A DNA stretch of 64,000 nt from JBOFMT01 sp051658525 (lineage in GTDB: Bacteria; Bacillota_I; Bacilli_A; Erysipelotrichales; Erysipelotrichaceae): contig JBOFMT010000085.1 of the NCBI GenBank assembly GCA_051658525.1, positions 12,587 through 76,586 of the forward strand, written 5' to 3'. The translations under genes and the position numbers were made by a program. The notes under the pieces were generated by a model. It did no database searches, was not told the origin of the DNA, and saw only the letters and a list, made by a program, of their open reading frames with translations. This document shows positions 63,004 to 64,000 of this stretch, in pieces (positions within the stretch are counted from its first letter, which is position 1; every line of letters begins with the position of its first letter).

Positions 63004-63795
63004 CTTTTTATGGTGATAAGGAAGCATGATTTTACGTATCAAGGCACCTTGATTAAAGCAGCGATATGCATTGATTTCTAAAATAATGACACGATCTTCA
63101 AAATCGTATTGACTACCGTAATCACTCCAAATAGATTGAATGAGCGTTGGAATTTCATCCATCGGTAGATACGTGTATACGCGTAATGCTTGCGCGACAT
63201 CGTAGTAGCTGAACCCTGAAGAAGTTGTTACTGGACCAATGCTCATATGATCTAGATTTTCTCGGTTGCTGGCTACCCAACTTGTATCAACAATTTTGCA
63301 GTTTAAGAACGTATTACCTTGTTCACTTTGGTTGAAGGTTAAAAATTGTTCAACATTATCACTAGAAGCAATGTTCCCATGAAATAAACGTACGGGGAAG
63401 CGGAAATTAAACTCTTCAACAATTTGATCTTTTCCAGCTTCAAATTCATGGACTAGCCGTGATAAAAGTTCAAGGGAAGATTGAATGCTTTGAAGTTCCC
63501 GAATTCGTTCTTGGATGTGATTTTTTTGCTGTTCAATTTGGATAGAATACGCATGTACATCTTCTGTTTCCAACAATTGTTGAATATCGGGTAAGGCCAT
63601 ATCATATTTTCGGAAAGTTAAGATCACATTCAATAATTCAATCATTTCAATCGAATAATATTTATAACCGTTTTCCTTAACGATCGGAGTGATGAGGGAA
63701 AGTTGTTCATAGTGTCGTAACGTATCTAGTTTGATGTGAAAAATACTACAAACTTGAGAGCGAGTAAACAATTGATCGAAGCTTCGATTTGGCAT
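63001..63795 (-). CDS. MerR-family transcriptional regulator with C-terminal effector domain
   Basis: A 264-residue regulator. The N-terminal winged helix has LFTRSQVCSIFHIKLDTLRHYEQLSLITP and NGYKYYSIEMIELLNVI, then a coiled coil (IEQQKNHIQERIRELQSIQSSLELLSRL) and a C-terminal domain of about 140 residues that resembles the GyrI/BmrR-type drug-binding fold (YDVAQALRVYTYLPMDEIPTL). The start at 63795 follows AAGGAGG; the longer upstream reading is rejected. It lies next to a cation/proton antiporter on the same strand, but a terminator separates them. Confidence 0.85.
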   Translation of the reverse strand: MPNRSFDQLFTRSQVCSIFHIKLDTLRHYEQLSLITPIVKENGYKYYSIEMIELLNVILTFRKYDMALPDIQQLLETEDVHAYSIQIEQQKNHIQERIRELQSIQSSLELLSRLVHEFEAGKDQIVEEFNFRFPVRLFHGNIASSDNVEQFLTFNQSEQGNTFLNCKIVDTSWVASNRENLDHMSIGPVTTSSGFSYYDVAQALRVYTYLPMDEIPTLIQSIWSDYGSQYDFEDRVIILEINAYRCFNQGALIRKIMLPYHHKK

Positions 63796-63809
63796 GAAAC
63801 GTCCTCCTT

Positions 63810-63828
63810 GTGTATGTATAGTATACAC
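63810..63828 (-). promoter_or_regulatory. putative MerR operator and -10 region
   Basis: The inverted repeat GTGTAT-7-ATACAC lies 15 bases before the MerR start and includes TATACT as a possible -10 on the minus strand. MerR-type proteins bind such dyads within long-spacer promoters, so autoregulation is plausible. Confidence 0.45.
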
Positions 63829-63853
63829 CATGGGGCTATGACTGACTAGATTG

Positions 63854-63880
63854 AAAAAAAAAGAGGCGCAACTTGCGCCT
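63854..63880 (-). terminator. terminator after the antiporter gene
   Basis: AGGCGCA/TGCGCCT stem with a run of A on the plus strand, so the T tract follows on the minus strand. Confidence 0.85.
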
Positions 63881-64000
63881 TTATGCTTCTTTCGTAATGA
63901 CAATGTCACCAGCTTTTTGTAATGCGATTTTCGCAATTAGTGGACCAACGATTTCGTAAACTAAGGTTGCACATAAGACAACACCTCGAATCGTTGCACC
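63881..64000 (-). CDS. cation/proton antiporter, C-terminal end only
   Basis: The last 39 residues of a minus-strand gene whose start lies beyond the window. The piece ATIRGVVLCATLVYEIVGPLIAKIALQKAGDI followed by VITKEA looks like the final membrane helix and tail of a CPA-type sodium or potassium/proton antiporter. Only this much can be said from so short a piece. Confidence 0.55.
   Translation of the reverse strand, partial: GATIRGVVLCATLVYEIVGPLIAKIALQKAGDIVITKEA

Overview
The window looks like a chromosomal segment of a low-GC, anaerobic Gram-positive bacterium. The support is a trimeric-type [FeFe] hydrogenase, a PyrR-type pyr attenuator, a Firmicutes-style class 1B dihydroorotate dehydrogenase (PyrD/PyrK), RNase HIII next to CvpA-MutS2, strong AGGAGG ribosome sites and many U-tailed terminators. 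The overall gene set resembles the Erysipelotrichia, but that placement is inference. There is no prophage, insertion sequence, CRISPR array or integron; most of the window is a compact housekeeping chromosome with a few accessory islands.

Layout. 1-2213: end of an electron-bifurcating hydrogenase operon (HydB-like 3' end, HydA). 2267-7963: cell-wall cluster murF-ddl-alr, then a COG2509-type flavoprotein overlapping mscL. 8068-8937: a thioredoxin-reductase-like flavoprotein without recognisable NADPH motifs. 9102-12754: two tandem TPR-GGDEF proteins. 12821-15552: gnd-zwf. 15565-17619: tRNA-Ile, a possible minus-strand small RNA and pyrG behind its own attenuator. 17648-25824: PyrR-attenuated pyrB-pyrC-carA-carB-pyrK-pyrD, without pyrR, pyrE or pyrF. 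25887-27416: AbgT transporter. 27619-29660: a lipoprotein with two FMN-bind-like repeats, a NusG-II protein and a Gx transporter. 29717-34748: dUTPase, M42 peptidase, then a structured leader and lspA-rluD-rhomboid-comEB. 34750-35836 (minus): small membrane protein and rnhC. 35952-42958: cvpA-mutS2-uvrC-VanY-like-murI-phosphodiesterase. 43004-44891: tRNA-Arg, HAD phosphatase and a decayed PssD/PssE glycosyltransferase. 44912-47442: ABC exporter. 47559-49197: PAS, degenerate GGDEF and degenerate HD-GYP protein. 49241-53091: Cys-rich protein, MarR/TauE pair and a two-component system. 53141-55799: spermidine-synthase-like protein, predicted zinc peptidase and a zinc-ribbon/membrane pair. 55891-61360: TPR-like protein, tig, lon, ysxC and a small anchored protein. 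61444-64000: lone pilin-like protein, a broken secreted VanY peptidase, a MerR regulator and the end of a cation/proton antiporter.

The genes work together in four main themes: nucleotide synthesis (pyr operon, pyrG, dUTPase, comEB), cell-wall precursor supply (murF, ddl, alr, murI and the VanY-like proteins), redox balance (hydrogenase, pentose phosphate enzymes, thioredoxin-reductase-like protein, possible surface flavoprotein) and protein or genome quality control (tig, lon, mutS2, uvrC, rnhC). The most interesting unexplained items are the duplicated flavin-type lipoprotein cassette with its promoter operator, the leader RNA ahead of lspA, the minus-strand RNA ahead of pyrG, and two VanY-like proteins: one has an intact frame but no catalytic residues, the other intact catalytic motifs but a broken frame.
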